From Pseudomonadota bacterium (GTDB taxonomy: Bacteria > Pseudomonadota > Gammaproteobacteria > Steroidobacterales > Steroidobacteraceae), in NCBI GenBank assembly GCA_016720075.1, contig JADJXW010000004.1:62001-126000 (forward strand): DNA of 64,000 nucleotides, given 5' to 3'. Below the pieces are notes generated by a model, which made no database searches, was not told the origin of the DNA, and was given only the letters and a program-made list of their open reading frames with translations. The position numbers were made by a program, and so were the translations under genes. Positions 53,926 to 61,952 of the stretch are shown here, one piece after another. Position 1 is the stretch's first letter. Each line of letters starts with the position of its first letter.

Positions 53926-54330
53926 CTGGCCATCTCCGCCGAATCCGACAACCGCCATCGCATCGACAAATGGCTCTGGCATGTGCGGCTGTTCAAGTCG
54001 CGCTCGCTGGCCAGCGAAGCCGTAGGCGGCGGCAAGGTGAAGCTCGACGGCGAGCGCGTGAAGCCTGCGCATGAAGTGCGCATCGGACAGCGACTGAGCG
54101 TGACGGTGGGCGATCGCGCCATGGAGCTTGAAGTCCTGAGGCTGCCCGCGCGACGCGGCCCGGCCCCGGAGGCACAGGCCTGTTATGCCGAGACCGCGCA
54201 GAGCCTCGAACGCTCGGCGCGCCATCAGGAGCAGCGACGCCTTGCGGCGATGATCCGCCCGCAGCCTGACCATCGACCGGACAAGCGCGAACGGCGACAA
54301 CTCGACAAACTGCGAAGGCAGCAGGGCTAG
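53926..54330 (+). CDS. hslR: Hsp15, S4-domain ribosome-associated heat shock protein
   Basis: Hsp15 binds 50S subunits that carry stranded nascent chains and helps recycle them. The product is 134 residues. It has an S4 RNA-binding domain (RIDKWLWHVRLFKSRSLASE, KVKLDGERVKPAHEVRIGQR) and a basic C-terminal tail. No ATG, GTG or TTG lies before the S4 domain in this frame. The family starts some residues earlier than the first in-frame GTG (53983), which would cut RIDKWLW. I therefore use a CTG at 53926 with GAGG five bases before it. An alternative is that the true start codon is misread here. Confidence 0.85.
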   Translation: MAISAESDNRHRIDKWLWHVRLFKSRSLASEAVGGGKVKLDGERVKPAHEVRIGQRLSVTVGDRAMELEVLRLPARRGPAPEAQACYAETAQSLERSARHQEQRRLAAMIRPQPDHRPDKRERRQLDKLRRQQG

Positions 54331-54348
54331 TCCATACCGGAGGACATC

Positions 54349-54855
54349 ATGAAGAACATACGTGGAATGGTGATTGCATCCGCGCTCGCAATGCTTGCAG
54401 CACAGGCGAGCTCGATGGCCGCGGAAAGTCCCGGCAAGCTGCGCGCCGAGATGACGCGGGCGGAAAGGGAGTTCATCGACCTCTATAACAAGGTCAACAC
54501 CGTCCCGGAATTCGCCATCGCCTGCCGGATGGAGACCCCCACTGGCAGCAATTTCGCGACGCGGATCTGCCAGCCAAAATACATCGTCACCGCCAACGCC
54601 AGGACTGCCGGCGAGCGCATGCAGTCGGCGGTGGCTGCCGGCGTCAACACGGGCGCGGCCAATTCGAACGGCCCCAATGTGGGAGCGGGAATGGGCGCAG
54701 GCGGGGGATCCGTCGATGCGGCCAAGGAAGAAGCTTTCAAGCAGAACATGCTCGATACGCTGCAGAGGAGCCCGGAGCTGCGGGCGCTGGGGGACCGGCG
54801 CGACGACCTGCAGGCGCGCTATGACGAGGCCACCAAGCGCAAGAGCAGTCGCTAG
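54349..54855 (+). CDS. Small exported protein, paralogue of the protein at 47284
   Basis: A 168-residue protein with a signal peptide (about 1-23). The conserved core, RAEREFIDLYNKVN, IACRMETPTGSNFATRICQPKYI, carries two cysteines and a PTGS turn as in the paralogue. A Gly/Asn/Ala-rich linker follows, then a charged helix (LRALGDRRDDLQARYDEATK). GGAGG lies five bases before the ATG. Its stop codon overlaps the convergent dehydrogenase gene by four bases. Function unknown. Confidence 0.75.
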   Translation: MKNIRGMVIASALAMLAAQASSMAAESPGKLRAEMTRAEREFIDLYNKVNTVPEFAIACRMETPTGSNFATRICQPKYIVTANARTAGERMQSAVAAGVNTGAANSNGPNVGAGMGAGGGSVDAAKEEAFKQNMLDTLQRSPELRALGDRRDDLQARYDEATKRKSSR

Positions 54856-56009
54856 TACCCCCGCGCCGGGTCGAACACCGAGTACATCCGCTCGCCGGTG
54901 GCGAATCGGCGCATGTTCTCGCGCACCACCAACCAGCGCATCTCGTTGTCGCGCGCCGCCTTGGCGGAAACTTCCCGCGCGGGCGCGACAGGCGCACCCG
55001 CCCAGGACGCCAGGATCAGATTGGGCGCATCCCACAGCGGATGATCCTTTGGCAGCGGCGTGTAGGTCGCCCAGTTCAGCGCCGCGCTGCCGATGGTTCC
55101 ACCCTTCAATGCTGCGGCCAGGTCCGTCGCCACGACAATGTCGGCCCGGGCCCAGTTCACGAAGATGGCATCGGATTTCATCCGCGCGAACATCGCCGCA
55201 TCGAACAGGCCGCGCGTGGCGGGCGTCAGCGGCGCGGCAACCATCACCACGTCGGCCTGCCCGATCAGCGTCGGCAACTCTTCGGGCAAGCCGACGCGGC
55301 TGACAAACGGGGGTGGATTGCGGTTGACCGGATCGGTGGCAATCACCTTCATGCCCATGGCACTGGCCATGCGCGCAATCTCCGTGCCGGCGCCGCCCAG
55401 CCCGACGATGAGCATCGTCGCGCCCTCGAGCCTCTTGCCAGGCCGGCCGCGTCGATTCAGGTCACGCGCCTGCTGGTTCTGCAGCGTCACGTCGATGGAG
55501 CGGGATAGAGCCAGAACGTATCCCATGCCCATTTCGGCCAGCACGGTGTTCTTGACCTTCTGGGAATTAGTGAGAATCACCTCGGCCCTGGCGATCCCCG
55601 GCACGGCGAGGCAGGTGTCCGATCCGCCGCTGTTGGCATGCACCCATCGCAGCCTTGGCGTTTCGCCCACGGCGATCGCGCAGTTCACCTCGACCAGCGC
55701 ATCGGCATCGGCCATCTGCGCAGCAGCATCGGCGTCGCGTCGCACCCCCAGCACCAACACGCCAGACGGCATGGACGCCTGCAGCCACGCCGTACGCTCG
55801 GGCTTGTCCACCACGACCACGATCTTCCTCGGCGCCACCCAGCCGGGGATCAGCTGCTTCGCCGTGCGGCTGCTTTCCGGAAGCTGGAAATCCTTCACGG
55901 CCGTGGCCAGGTCGATCGTATCCGGCTCGGCAGCCGCCGCCGCTGAAAGGGCGCACCCGGCGATCAGCAGGGATGCGATCCGGGACGGAACCGTCGTGCG
56001 GCGAATCAT
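54852..56009 (-). CDS. Exported D-2-hydroxyacid dehydrogenase-fold protein lacking catalytic residues
   Basis: A 385-residue protein with an N-terminal export signal. IASLLIAGC (C19) could be a lipobox. The rest is a D-2-hydroxyacid dehydrogenase: Rossmann motif G203-L-G-G-A-G208, NAD-selecting Asp (ATDPV) and the substrate Arg R288 (NWARADIV). The residues that should be the catalytic Glu and His are T317 (TPLPKDHPLWDAPN) and W336 (ILASWAGA). Both acid/base residues are therefore replaced while the cofactor site looks sound. AGGAGT before the ATG at 56009 favours this start. Cytoplasmic enzymes of this type use NAD; periplasmic NAD is not expected. It could be a binding protein or a dead enzyme. 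Confidence 0.85.
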   Translation of the reverse strand: MIRRTTVPSRIASLLIAGCALSAAAAAEPDTIDLATAVKDFQLPESSRTAKQLIPGWVAPRKIVVVVDKPERTAWLQASMPSGVLVLGVRRDADAAAQMADADALVEVNCAIAVGETPRLRWVHANSGGSDTCLAVPGIARAEVILTNSQKVKNTVLAEMGMGYVLALSRSIDVTLQNQQARDLNRRGRPGKRLEGATMLIVGLGGAGTEIARMASAMGMKVIATDPVNRNPPPFVSRVGLPEELPTLIGQADVVMVAAPLTPATRGLFDAAMFARMKSDAIFVNWARADIVVATDLAAALKGGTIGSAALNWATYTPLPKDHPLWDAPNLILASWAGAPVAPAREVSAKAARDNEMRWLVVRENMRRFATGERMYSVFDPARGY

Positions 56010-56011
56010 GT

Positions 56012-57961
56012 TCACTCCTTGCGGGGTCCATAGAGGGGCATGGGCCTGCCACGCTCGTAGGCACCCAGATCGGGCGCCCTGCCCGTGTATCCATCGTTCA
56101 CGTTGGGCAGCACCGCGCCGGCATCGATGGCCCTGGATTTCGGTCGCAACGTGAAATCGAATTCTTCGGGCGCATAGAAGCGGCGTGGATCCTTCGGGTC
56201 CGGGGCCGACGCCCGGACGAAATCACCGTAGTCGACCTCGATGCTGTGCCTGTCCTGGCCGGTGGCGGAGGAGAACTCCCGCAGCGACGCGAAGCGTCGC
56301 ACAACGCGGTCCGCCCGGTAGTCGGCCACGACGCCTGCGGCGGGCGAGTTCCACCCGAAGGAATCCTTCGCCCCGGGATTCGGGCGAAACCCGTTGTGAT
56401 CGGAGCTCGAGTAGTTCGTGAAGGTGTCGACCGTGAAGACCTCCTGGAACGCGCCCTGCCCCAGGAACAGGTTGTTGCGGAAGTGCAGGTTCGACACCGG
56501 CCCCATGTCATGAGCCTCGCCGATGAAGGTGTTGTGGTAGGCCACGATGCCCGATGAATTGGCCGTGAACTTGAGCGACCCGCCCTCGGGTGCGTGATAA
56601 ACGAGGTTGCCGATGAAATAGGCCGGCCCTCCCAGCACGGGCTGGGCGCTCAGCGACCGATGCGCCTGGTTGAAGCAGCGATTGCGCAGGATGCGTATGT
56701 TGCCAAGCGCGCCGTCGGCCTCGATGCAGTTGTCGTCCACGTCGCGGATGTCATTGCCGACGATGTCGATGGACACCGGCATGCGATCACGGATGATCCT
56801 GCCGGCAGCGTCCGCTTCCGGATTGCCATAGGTGGCGTGGTCGATGCCGTCGTGGAAGTGCGAGATGTCGTTGTGTTCGACCACATGCCCGGAGCCATAG
56901 ACCTTGACTGCGGCATTGGATCGCAGCGGCACCGGGAAGTCCGGAAACGCCTGCCAGGTTCGCCCGATCCAGCCCATGAGGTGATCGGGGATCTGTCGCC
57001 CTATGAACACATTGTCGGCGATGTGGAAGTTCTTCGACCCCGACCAGTCCGAGGTGATGCCGATACCCACATCCTCGAACCGTGACCGCCGCACCACCAA
57101 TCCTTCGGAGCCGATGATGCGCTTGCGTCCGGCCAGGATGGCTATCTCGGTATTGCGGAATGAAATGCCCTCGAAGTGGATGTGGCTTGCGGCGGTGACA
57201 TCGAACAGCACGGCATTGCCGTCCCCGTCGAACACCACCGCCCCATCGCCCGCAGCGCGGATGACGATGGGGCGCTCGGCGGTGCCGCTGGCCGTCAGGT
57301 AATAAGTGCCATCGAACAGCGTGCCGATGCCGGATCCGTACCGGAAGCGCGTGTCCTTGTAGGTTCCGGCATGAACCTCGATGACATCGCCTGGCCTGAC
57401 CCGGGGCCCGAAGGCATTGAACCAGTCCGATTGTGAAGCCCCCAGGTTGAACGCCGCCAGCAGGCCATTGAAGGCCGGCTGCTGCTTTTCGCCCTGGTAT
57501 CCCTGGGGATAGACATGAAAGGTGCGGCCGTCCGCGGCGGCCCTCGGAATGGCGCGAGTGCGGGCTTCAACGTGCTGCTCCACAGGCCCCGATACGCCGT
57601 CCGGATCTGCGATCTTCAGCACGATTTCGTAGAGACTGTCGGGCTGCAGGTTGAACAGGCTGCCTGCGAACATCGCCGGCGGCGTGAAATCCAGCGCAAG
57701 GTATTTGGTTTCCTCGCCGCCGATGCGAAGCGGCGGCAATCCGTCCCGCCAGGCGTCAGCGCCCTTGAGTCGGTAGCGGATCGTTACCGAGGCATTGCGA
57801 TTGGCGTCGCCCTGCAGGGGCCATTCCAGACCCAGAGCCTGGAAAGTGGGCGGCTGCACGAGGACTTCGCCCGGAAGGGAAGCATCAACTCCCTGGGCCA
57901 GCGCCGAAGATGCCGACAGTACCGCTATTGCCAGACATGCCAGCGCCCTCGTCCCGCTCAC
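56012..57961 (-). CDS. Exported right-handed beta-helix protein
   Basis: A 649-residue protein with a signal peptide (about 1-22, ending ALAQ). The region about 130-600 is a parallel beta-helix of the pectate-lyase/PL6 sort, with repeated short strands (FHIADNVFIG, SIDIVGNDIRDVDDNCIEAD, LHFRNNLFLGQG). The Fn3-like N-terminal region (YRLKGADAW, YEIVLKIADPDGVSG) precedes it. A C-terminal TLRPKSRAIDAG patch is common in such proteins. I cannot name a substrate; polysaccharide lyase or binding is possible. Its start overlaps the M49 gene stop by four bases, and the dehydrogenase-fold gene follows after 2 bases. Confidence 0.85.
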   Translation of the reverse strand: MSGTRALACLAIAVLSASSALAQGVDASLPGEVLVQPPTFQALGLEWPLQGDANRNASVTIRYRLKGADAWRDGLPPLRIGGEETKYLALDFTPPAMFAGSLFNLQPDSLYEIVLKIADPDGVSGPVEQHVEARTRAIPRAAADGRTFHVYPQGYQGEKQQPAFNGLLAAFNLGASQSDWFNAFGPRVRPGDVIEVHAGTYKDTRFRYGSGIGTLFDGTYYLTASGTAERPIVIRAAGDGAVVFDGDGNAVLFDVTAASHIHFEGISFRNTEIAILAGRKRIIGSEGLVVRRSRFEDVGIGITSDWSGSKNFHIADNVFIGRQIPDHLMGWIGRTWQAFPDFPVPLRSNAAVKVYGSGHVVEHNDISHFHDGIDHATYGNPEADAAGRIIRDRMPVSIDIVGNDIRDVDDNCIEADGALGNIRILRNRCFNQAHRSLSAQPVLGGPAYFIGNLVYHAPEGGSLKFTANSSGIVAYHNTFIGEAHDMGPVSNLHFRNNLFLGQGAFQEVFTVDTFTNYSSSDHNGFRPNPGAKDSFGWNSPAAGVVADYRADRVVRRFASLREFSSATGQDRHSIEVDYGDFVRASAPDPKDPRRFYAPEEFDFTLRPKSRAIDAGAVLPNVNDGYTGRAPDLGAYERGRPMPLYGPRKE

Positions 57962-59637
57962 GGCTTCGTTCCTGGATCCAGGCCCAGCACCTGCCTGCCC
58001 TGCTCGTAGACGATGTCGACCGGGATGTTCTTCGTCGCCAGGCGATCCAGGTCAGCCTGCAGCCCGGGACGCATGGTGCCTTCCTCCGCCAGCACCTTCG
58101 CCACGGCGGCGTAGTCGCCATCACCCTGCAGCCGGATGAGCCTCTCGGCCAGCGAGGTGACGGCCCTCGACATCTGCTCCACGTTGACGCGGTAGGTGCC
58201 GGTCGCCGCGTCGCGCGTGAACGCACCGTGGTCCTCGAAGTAGTTGAACTCGATCATGTTGGCGACCGAATGCGCGTTGGAGGCGCCCCAGCGCACCGAG
58301 CGGACGATGCCGGCAACGTAGGTCACGTAGTGATCGACCAGCGTGGTGTCCTTGAGCTCCTTCTTTTCCAGCAGTTTCGTCACCAGATATAGCCCCAGGA
58401 TGTCGGCCTTGCACTCCTCGATGGCGCTGTAGGTTTCCTTCAGCGCGGCGCGCACCGTCCCCTTTCCATCGAGCGTGTTCTTGATACCGAGGCCATGCGC
58501 CACCTCATGGAACATCACGTTGGCGAAGAACGCGTCCGGGTTCACGTGCTGCAGCTGGTCCTTCGCGATCAGTTCGCCGGCGATCGGCAGCAGCGTGGCC
58601 TCGAACTTGGCCTGGATGGCATTCTTCAGCTGCAGCCGACGGGTGCCCGCCTTCAGGCCCACTTCCTCGTCGTTGGGCAGGTTGATGGCGATGGTCTTGG
58701 TGCTGGCGTTCGCGTCTCCAGCCACGTAAACGACATCGTAGGCGTTGAGGTCGGAGGCGGAACCGGCAGGCTCCTTCTTGTAGGCGGCGGGCACCGGCAG
58801 GCCGCGCTGCAGTTCCGGCAGCAGCTTCGCGAAGCGGGCCAGGCGCTCGCTCCACTGCATGTCCTTCACGAGCACATACGCCTCGAACGCGGTGCGGTAA
58901 CCGAAGAGCTGATCCTCGTAGTTCTCGATCGGACCAATCACCAGGTCTACCGTGTTGCGCTTCATCTCCATCCAGGCAAAGTCGCTCGGCCGGTAGTCGT
59001 CGGTCTCCAGCGCCGTGGCGCGCAGCTCGAGGTATTTCTTCAGCTGCGAATCGGTGGTGATGGCCGCTGCGCTGCGCAGCTCGGCAGCGATGGGTTTGAG
59101 CTGCGTCGCATAGGCCTGGCTGTACGGCACGAGCTTGAGCTTGCCGGCCTCGTCCCTGCGCACCAGTGAATACAGGCCCGTCTTGGCCGGATCGGAGAAC
59201 GCCTCGAACTCCTCCTTGGTCATGTCGACGGGATAGAACTGCGCTCCGGCGGGCTTGGGGCCCACGCCTGCCACGAACGGCGCATTGGCGTCGATTCGAT
59301 CCCAGGGCCCGACATTGATTTCCACCAGGCTTCGAAGCGCCGGGTCGGTGATTCCGCCCAGCAGTGGTCCGGGTTCTCCGTATGCCTGCTGCCAGAAAAT
59401 GTCGTGGATCTTCTCGGCGGCATTGATGAAATGCCCGAGCACCGCGCGATCCTGTTCAGACACCTTCGACAGATCAGTGGTGAGCCGGACAGTGGCGTAT
59501 TTGTCCAGCCGCGACTGGATGGAAGTGTCCGCGGCCGTGAACTTCGACGCCGGGGCCGCTGGCGCGGAGGATTCCTTCTGGCCACAGGCCGCCACCATCA
59601 ACAGGGCCGGAACCAGCAGCAATTTGGCGCATGCCAT
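57958..59637 (-). CDS. M49-like (dipeptidyl-peptidase III family) lipoprotein
   Basis: A 559-residue lipoprotein (lipobox MVAAC, C18) with a Zn-peptidase core. The zinc motif is H377-E-V-A-H381, a five-residue HExxH in place of the HExxxH usual in dipeptidyl-peptidase III. The second motif, E407-E-C-K-A-D412, is the M49 EECRA(E/D) signature. The spacing between the two is about 30 residues, shorter than in human DPP III. N-terminal helices and LGGITDPALRS match bacterial M49 relatives. It starts an operon with two other exported proteins. I selected the ATG at 59637, preceded by GGAG. Confidence 0.85.
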   Translation of the reverse strand: MACAKLLLVPALLMVAACGQKESSAPAAPASKFTAADTSIQSRLDKYATVRLTTDLSKVSEQDRAVLGHFINAAEKIHDIFWQQAYGEPGPLLGGITDPALRSLVEINVGPWDRIDANAPFVAGVGPKPAGAQFYPVDMTKEEFEAFSDPAKTGLYSLVRRDEAGKLKLVPYSQAYATQLKPIAAELRSAAAITTDSQLKKYLELRATALETDDYRPSDFAWMEMKRNTVDLVIGPIENYEDQLFGYRTAFEAYVLVKDMQWSERLARFAKLLPELQRGLPVPAAYKKEPAGSASDLNAYDVVYVAGDANASTKTIAINLPNDEEVGLKAGTRRLQLKNAIQAKFEATLLPIAGELIAKDQLQHVNPDAFFANVMFHEVAHGLGIKNTLDGKGTVRAALKETYSAIEECKADILGLYLVTKLLEKKELKDTTLVDHYVTYVAGIVRSVRWGASNAHSVANMIEFNYFEDHGAFTRDAATGTYRVNVEQMSRAVTSLAERLIRLQGDGDYAAVAKVLAEEGTMRPGLQADLDRLATKNIPVDIVYEQGRQVLGLDPGTKP

Positions 59638-59703
59638 GGAAGATATCTCCAGTTTGGGCGCGATTGACCGAGCATAGGACAAAGGCGCTAGTATTTCGAT
59701 CTT

Positions 59704-60966
59704 ATGGACAAGCACCCCGATGAGAGGTTGCCCGAATTCGCGGCAGCCAATGGATTGATCCATCGCCGCGAACTGCTGGTCGGCGGCCTGCTCGCTTCGG
59801 TGGCGCCTGCAATAGCCGCTCAGGAAGGGCTCTCCCCTCCCCCATGGACGCTGGCGCCAGGTCGTCCGATGTCGGGTTACGGCATGCCCTCCGAGTGGCG
59901 CAAAACCGTGCAGCGTGGCTTCACGCTCCCTCCGGGTCGGCCGGGCACCGGCGCCTCGCGCACGCCGCTGCATCTGCTTGAGGGCACGATCACCCCCAAC
60001 GGCCTGCACTTCGAGCGGCACCACAATGGCGTGCCCGACATCGACCCTGCGCGCCATCAGCTGCTGATCCACGGCCTCGTGGATCGACCGCTCACGTTCA
60101 CGCTCGATGATCTGCTGCGCTATCCGCTGCAGTCCCATATCCGCTTCATCGAATGCGCCGGCAACAGTGGCGGCGCGGCCGCCCCGAACCCGACCCAGGC
60201 TGATGCCGGAACGCTGCATGGCCTTGTCTCCTGCGCGCAGTGGACAGGAGTGCCGCTCGCGGTACTCCTGCAGGAAGCCGGAGTCAGGTCGACAGCACGC
60301 TGGGTCATCGCCGAGGGCGCCGATTCGGCACTGCTGAGCCGCAGCATTCCGCTGGCCAAGTGCCTGGACGACGCGATGATCGCGCTGTACCAGAATGGCG
60401 AGGCCGTGCGTCCCGAGCAGGGTTTCCCCATGCGCCTGCTGCTGCCGGGATTCCAGGGCAACACGAATATCAAGTGGCTGCGTCGCTTGCGCGTGACGGA
60501 CGCACCAGCGCACACCAAGGATGAGACGTCCAAGTACAGCGAACTGATGCCCGATGGTCGCGCACGGCAGTTCATGCTGGAGATGGGGCCGAAGTCCGTG
60601 ATCCTGAAGCCTTCGTTCGGCATGAACATGCAGGGGCGCGGCTTCTACGAAATCTCCGGCATCGCCTGGAGTGGCGCGGGGCGTGTCCGGGGGGTGGAGA
60701 TCTCAGCCGACGGTGGGCGCACCTGGGCGCAGGCCCTGCTCGAAGGGCCCGTGCTGCCCAAGGCCCTGACACGTTTCCGGCTCGCCTGGCGCTGGGATGG
60801 CAGCCCAGTGCGACTGCTGAGCCGCGCCACGGATGAAGCAGGCTCGATGCAACCCCCACGCAGCGAATGGGTCAAGCAATATGCGCCGGGCCAGGGCTAT
60901 CACTACAACGCGATGCAGGCATGGGACATCGATACGGCCGGAAAGGTGACCAATGCGTACACCTGA
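59704..60966 (+). CDS. soxC: SoxC-like sulfite/sulfane dehydrogenase molybdoenzyme
   Basis: A 420-residue Tat-exported molybdenum enzyme of the sulfite-oxidase fold. The Tat signal HRRELLVGGLLASVAPAI is followed by LHFERHHNGVPDIDPARHQL, a SoxC-type motif. The molybdenum-binding Cys is C151 in RFIECAGNS. The C-terminal dimerisation domain carries the usual RGFYEISGIAWSGAG. The family oxidises sulfite or protein-bound sulfane sulfur. The stop overlaps the next gene, a c-type cytochrome that would be its electron partner. No other sox genes are in view. Confidence 0.88.
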   Translation: MDKHPDERLPEFAAANGLIHRRELLVGGLLASVAPAIAAQEGLSPPPWTLAPGRPMSGYGMPSEWRKTVQRGFTLPPGRPGTGASRTPLHLLEGTITPNGLHFERHHNGVPDIDPARHQLLIHGLVDRPLTFTLDDLLRYPLQSHIRFIECAGNSGGAAAPNPTQADAGTLHGLVSCAQWTGVPLAVLLQEAGVRSTARWVIAEGADSALLSRSIPLAKCLDDAMIALYQNGEAVRPEQGFPMRLLLPGFQGNTNIKWLRRLRVTDAPAHTKDETSKYSELMPDGRARQFMLEMGPKSVILKPSFGMNMQGRGFYEISGIAWSGAGRVRGVEISADGGRTWAQALLEGPVLPKALTRFRLAWRWDGSPVRLLSRATDEAGSMQPPRSEWVKQYAPGQGYHYNAMQAWDIDTAGKVTNAYT

Positions 60967-61489
60967 GTCGCGGGCATTGGTGGTTGTCGTACTTGGCCTG
61001 TTGGGCTCACTGCCCGTTCTCGCGGACGGCCCTGGCCTGGGCAAGGCGGCCGATCCGGCCGTGGTCCGCATGATGGACCTGACCATCCTGCCCGATGGCA
61101 AAGACCTGCCCCCGGGTCGCGGCACGGTGGCCGAAGGCAAGCAGATCTACGAGATCAAGTGCCTGGCCTGCCATGGCGTTGGCGGCCAGGGCCAGCCCAT
61201 GGATCGACTGACCGGTGGCGTGGGATCACTTGCCACGCCCGCGCCCGTGAAGACCGTGAACAGCTACTGGCCGTATGCCACATCGCTGTTCGATTACATC
61301 CGGCGCGCCATGCCGCTGACGACTCCGCAGACCCTGCGCTCCGACGAAGTGTACGCACTGGTTGCGTACATCCTTTCGATCGACGGCGTCGTGAAACCCG
61401 ATGCCGCGCTCGACGCGATGAGCCTGCCTGCGGTGAAAATGCCCAACCGCGAGGGCTTCCTCAACTGGTGGGAAAATCCGCGACGCTGA
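60953..61489 (+). CDS. soxD: SoxD-like mono-heme cytochrome c
   Basis: A 178-residue exported cytochrome c with a signal peptide (about 1-24). The heme site is C70-L-A-C-H74 and the axial Met is likely in AMPLTTPQT. It overlaps the SoxC gene by 14 bases, which indicates a paired dehydrogenase and electron acceptor (SoxCD or SorAB). It is shorter than classical two-heme SoxD, so the SorAB comparison is also fair. The gene name is given by context. Confidence 0.75.
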   Translation: MRTPESRALVVVVLGLLGSLPVLADGPGLGKAADPAVVRMMDLTILPDGKDLPPGRGTVAEGKQIYEIKCLACHGVGGQGQPMDRLTGGVGSLATPAPVKTVNSYWPYATSLFDYIRRAMPLTTPQTLRSDEVYALVAYILSIDGVVKPDAALDAMSLPAVKMPNREGFLNWWENPRR

Positions 61490-61525
61490 TTGAATGCTGT
61501 TGAGAATGCGTCGCAGCACCCAAAC

Positions 61526-61553
61526 TTGAAACCTCGCGCGTCGTACCCATAAA
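61526..61553 (+). promoter_or_regulatory. Putative promoter for the DksA/TraR gene
   Basis: TTGAAA (61526-61531) and CATAAA (61548-61553) are separated by 16 bases, 31 bases before the ATG of the DksA-like gene. The -10 lies in the loop of an inverted repeat (61532-61576). Transcripts would start near 61560, after the left arms of that repeat. Confidence 0.5.
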
Positions 61554-61576
61554 CAAGGTACGAGACAGACGCGAGG
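61532..61576 (+). promoter_or_regulatory. Nested inverted repeat covering the ribosome-binding site
   Basis: CCTCGCG (61532-61538) and TCGTACC (61541-61547) are complementary to GGTACGA (61557-61563) and CGCGAGG (61570-61576). Together they give 14 base pairs with a small internal loop and a 9-base apical loop. The right outer arm contains GAGG (61573-61576), the likely Shine-Dalgarno eight bases before the ATG. Confidence 0.6.
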
Positions 61577-61584
61577 CCGATTGC

Positions 61585-61941
61585 ATGTACAACACCGAAA
61601 GCCACCGCGCCTCGCTGCGCGCGCGGCGCGACATCGTCAAGAGCGAGATCTTTTCCGCACTGGGTCGCATCAACGATGACCGTCATGCCGCACTGGCCGA
61701 CCAGGTGCATGACACCAAGGATCACGCCATCGCGCAGCTGCTGCTGGAAAGTGACAACGCCGAACTGCGCCGCGCCGCGCTGGACCTGCAGGACATCGAC
61801 GCGGCGCTGCAACGCGTCTCCGCTGGATCCTACGGGCGCTGCCTGGCCTGTGGCACCGATATTCCAGCGACGCGCCTTGGGGCTTACCCCACCGCCAAGC
61901 GCTGCCTGCCCTGCCAGCAAGAACACGAAAAAAACCGCTAG
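61585..61941 (+). CDS. DksA/TraR-type zinc-finger protein
   Basis: A 118-residue protein: an alpha-helical coiled region (about 5-80), then a C4 zinc finger, C86-L-A-C89 and C107-L-P-C110 (GTDIPATRLGAYPTAKRC). The family enters the RNA polymerase secondary channel or is of unknown role. The DxxDxA tip motif of DksA proper is not evident, so it is a TraR/YocK-like member that may act without ppGpp. It follows SoxCD by 95 bases containing its own promoter and a hairpin. Confidence 0.9.
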   Translation: MYNTESHRASLRARRDIVKSEIFSALGRINDDRHAALADQVHDTKDHAIAQLLLESDNAELRRAALDLQDIDAALQRVSAGSYGRCLACGTDIPATRLGAYPTAKRCLPCQQEHEKNR

Positions 61942-61952
61942 AGGACACCGAC

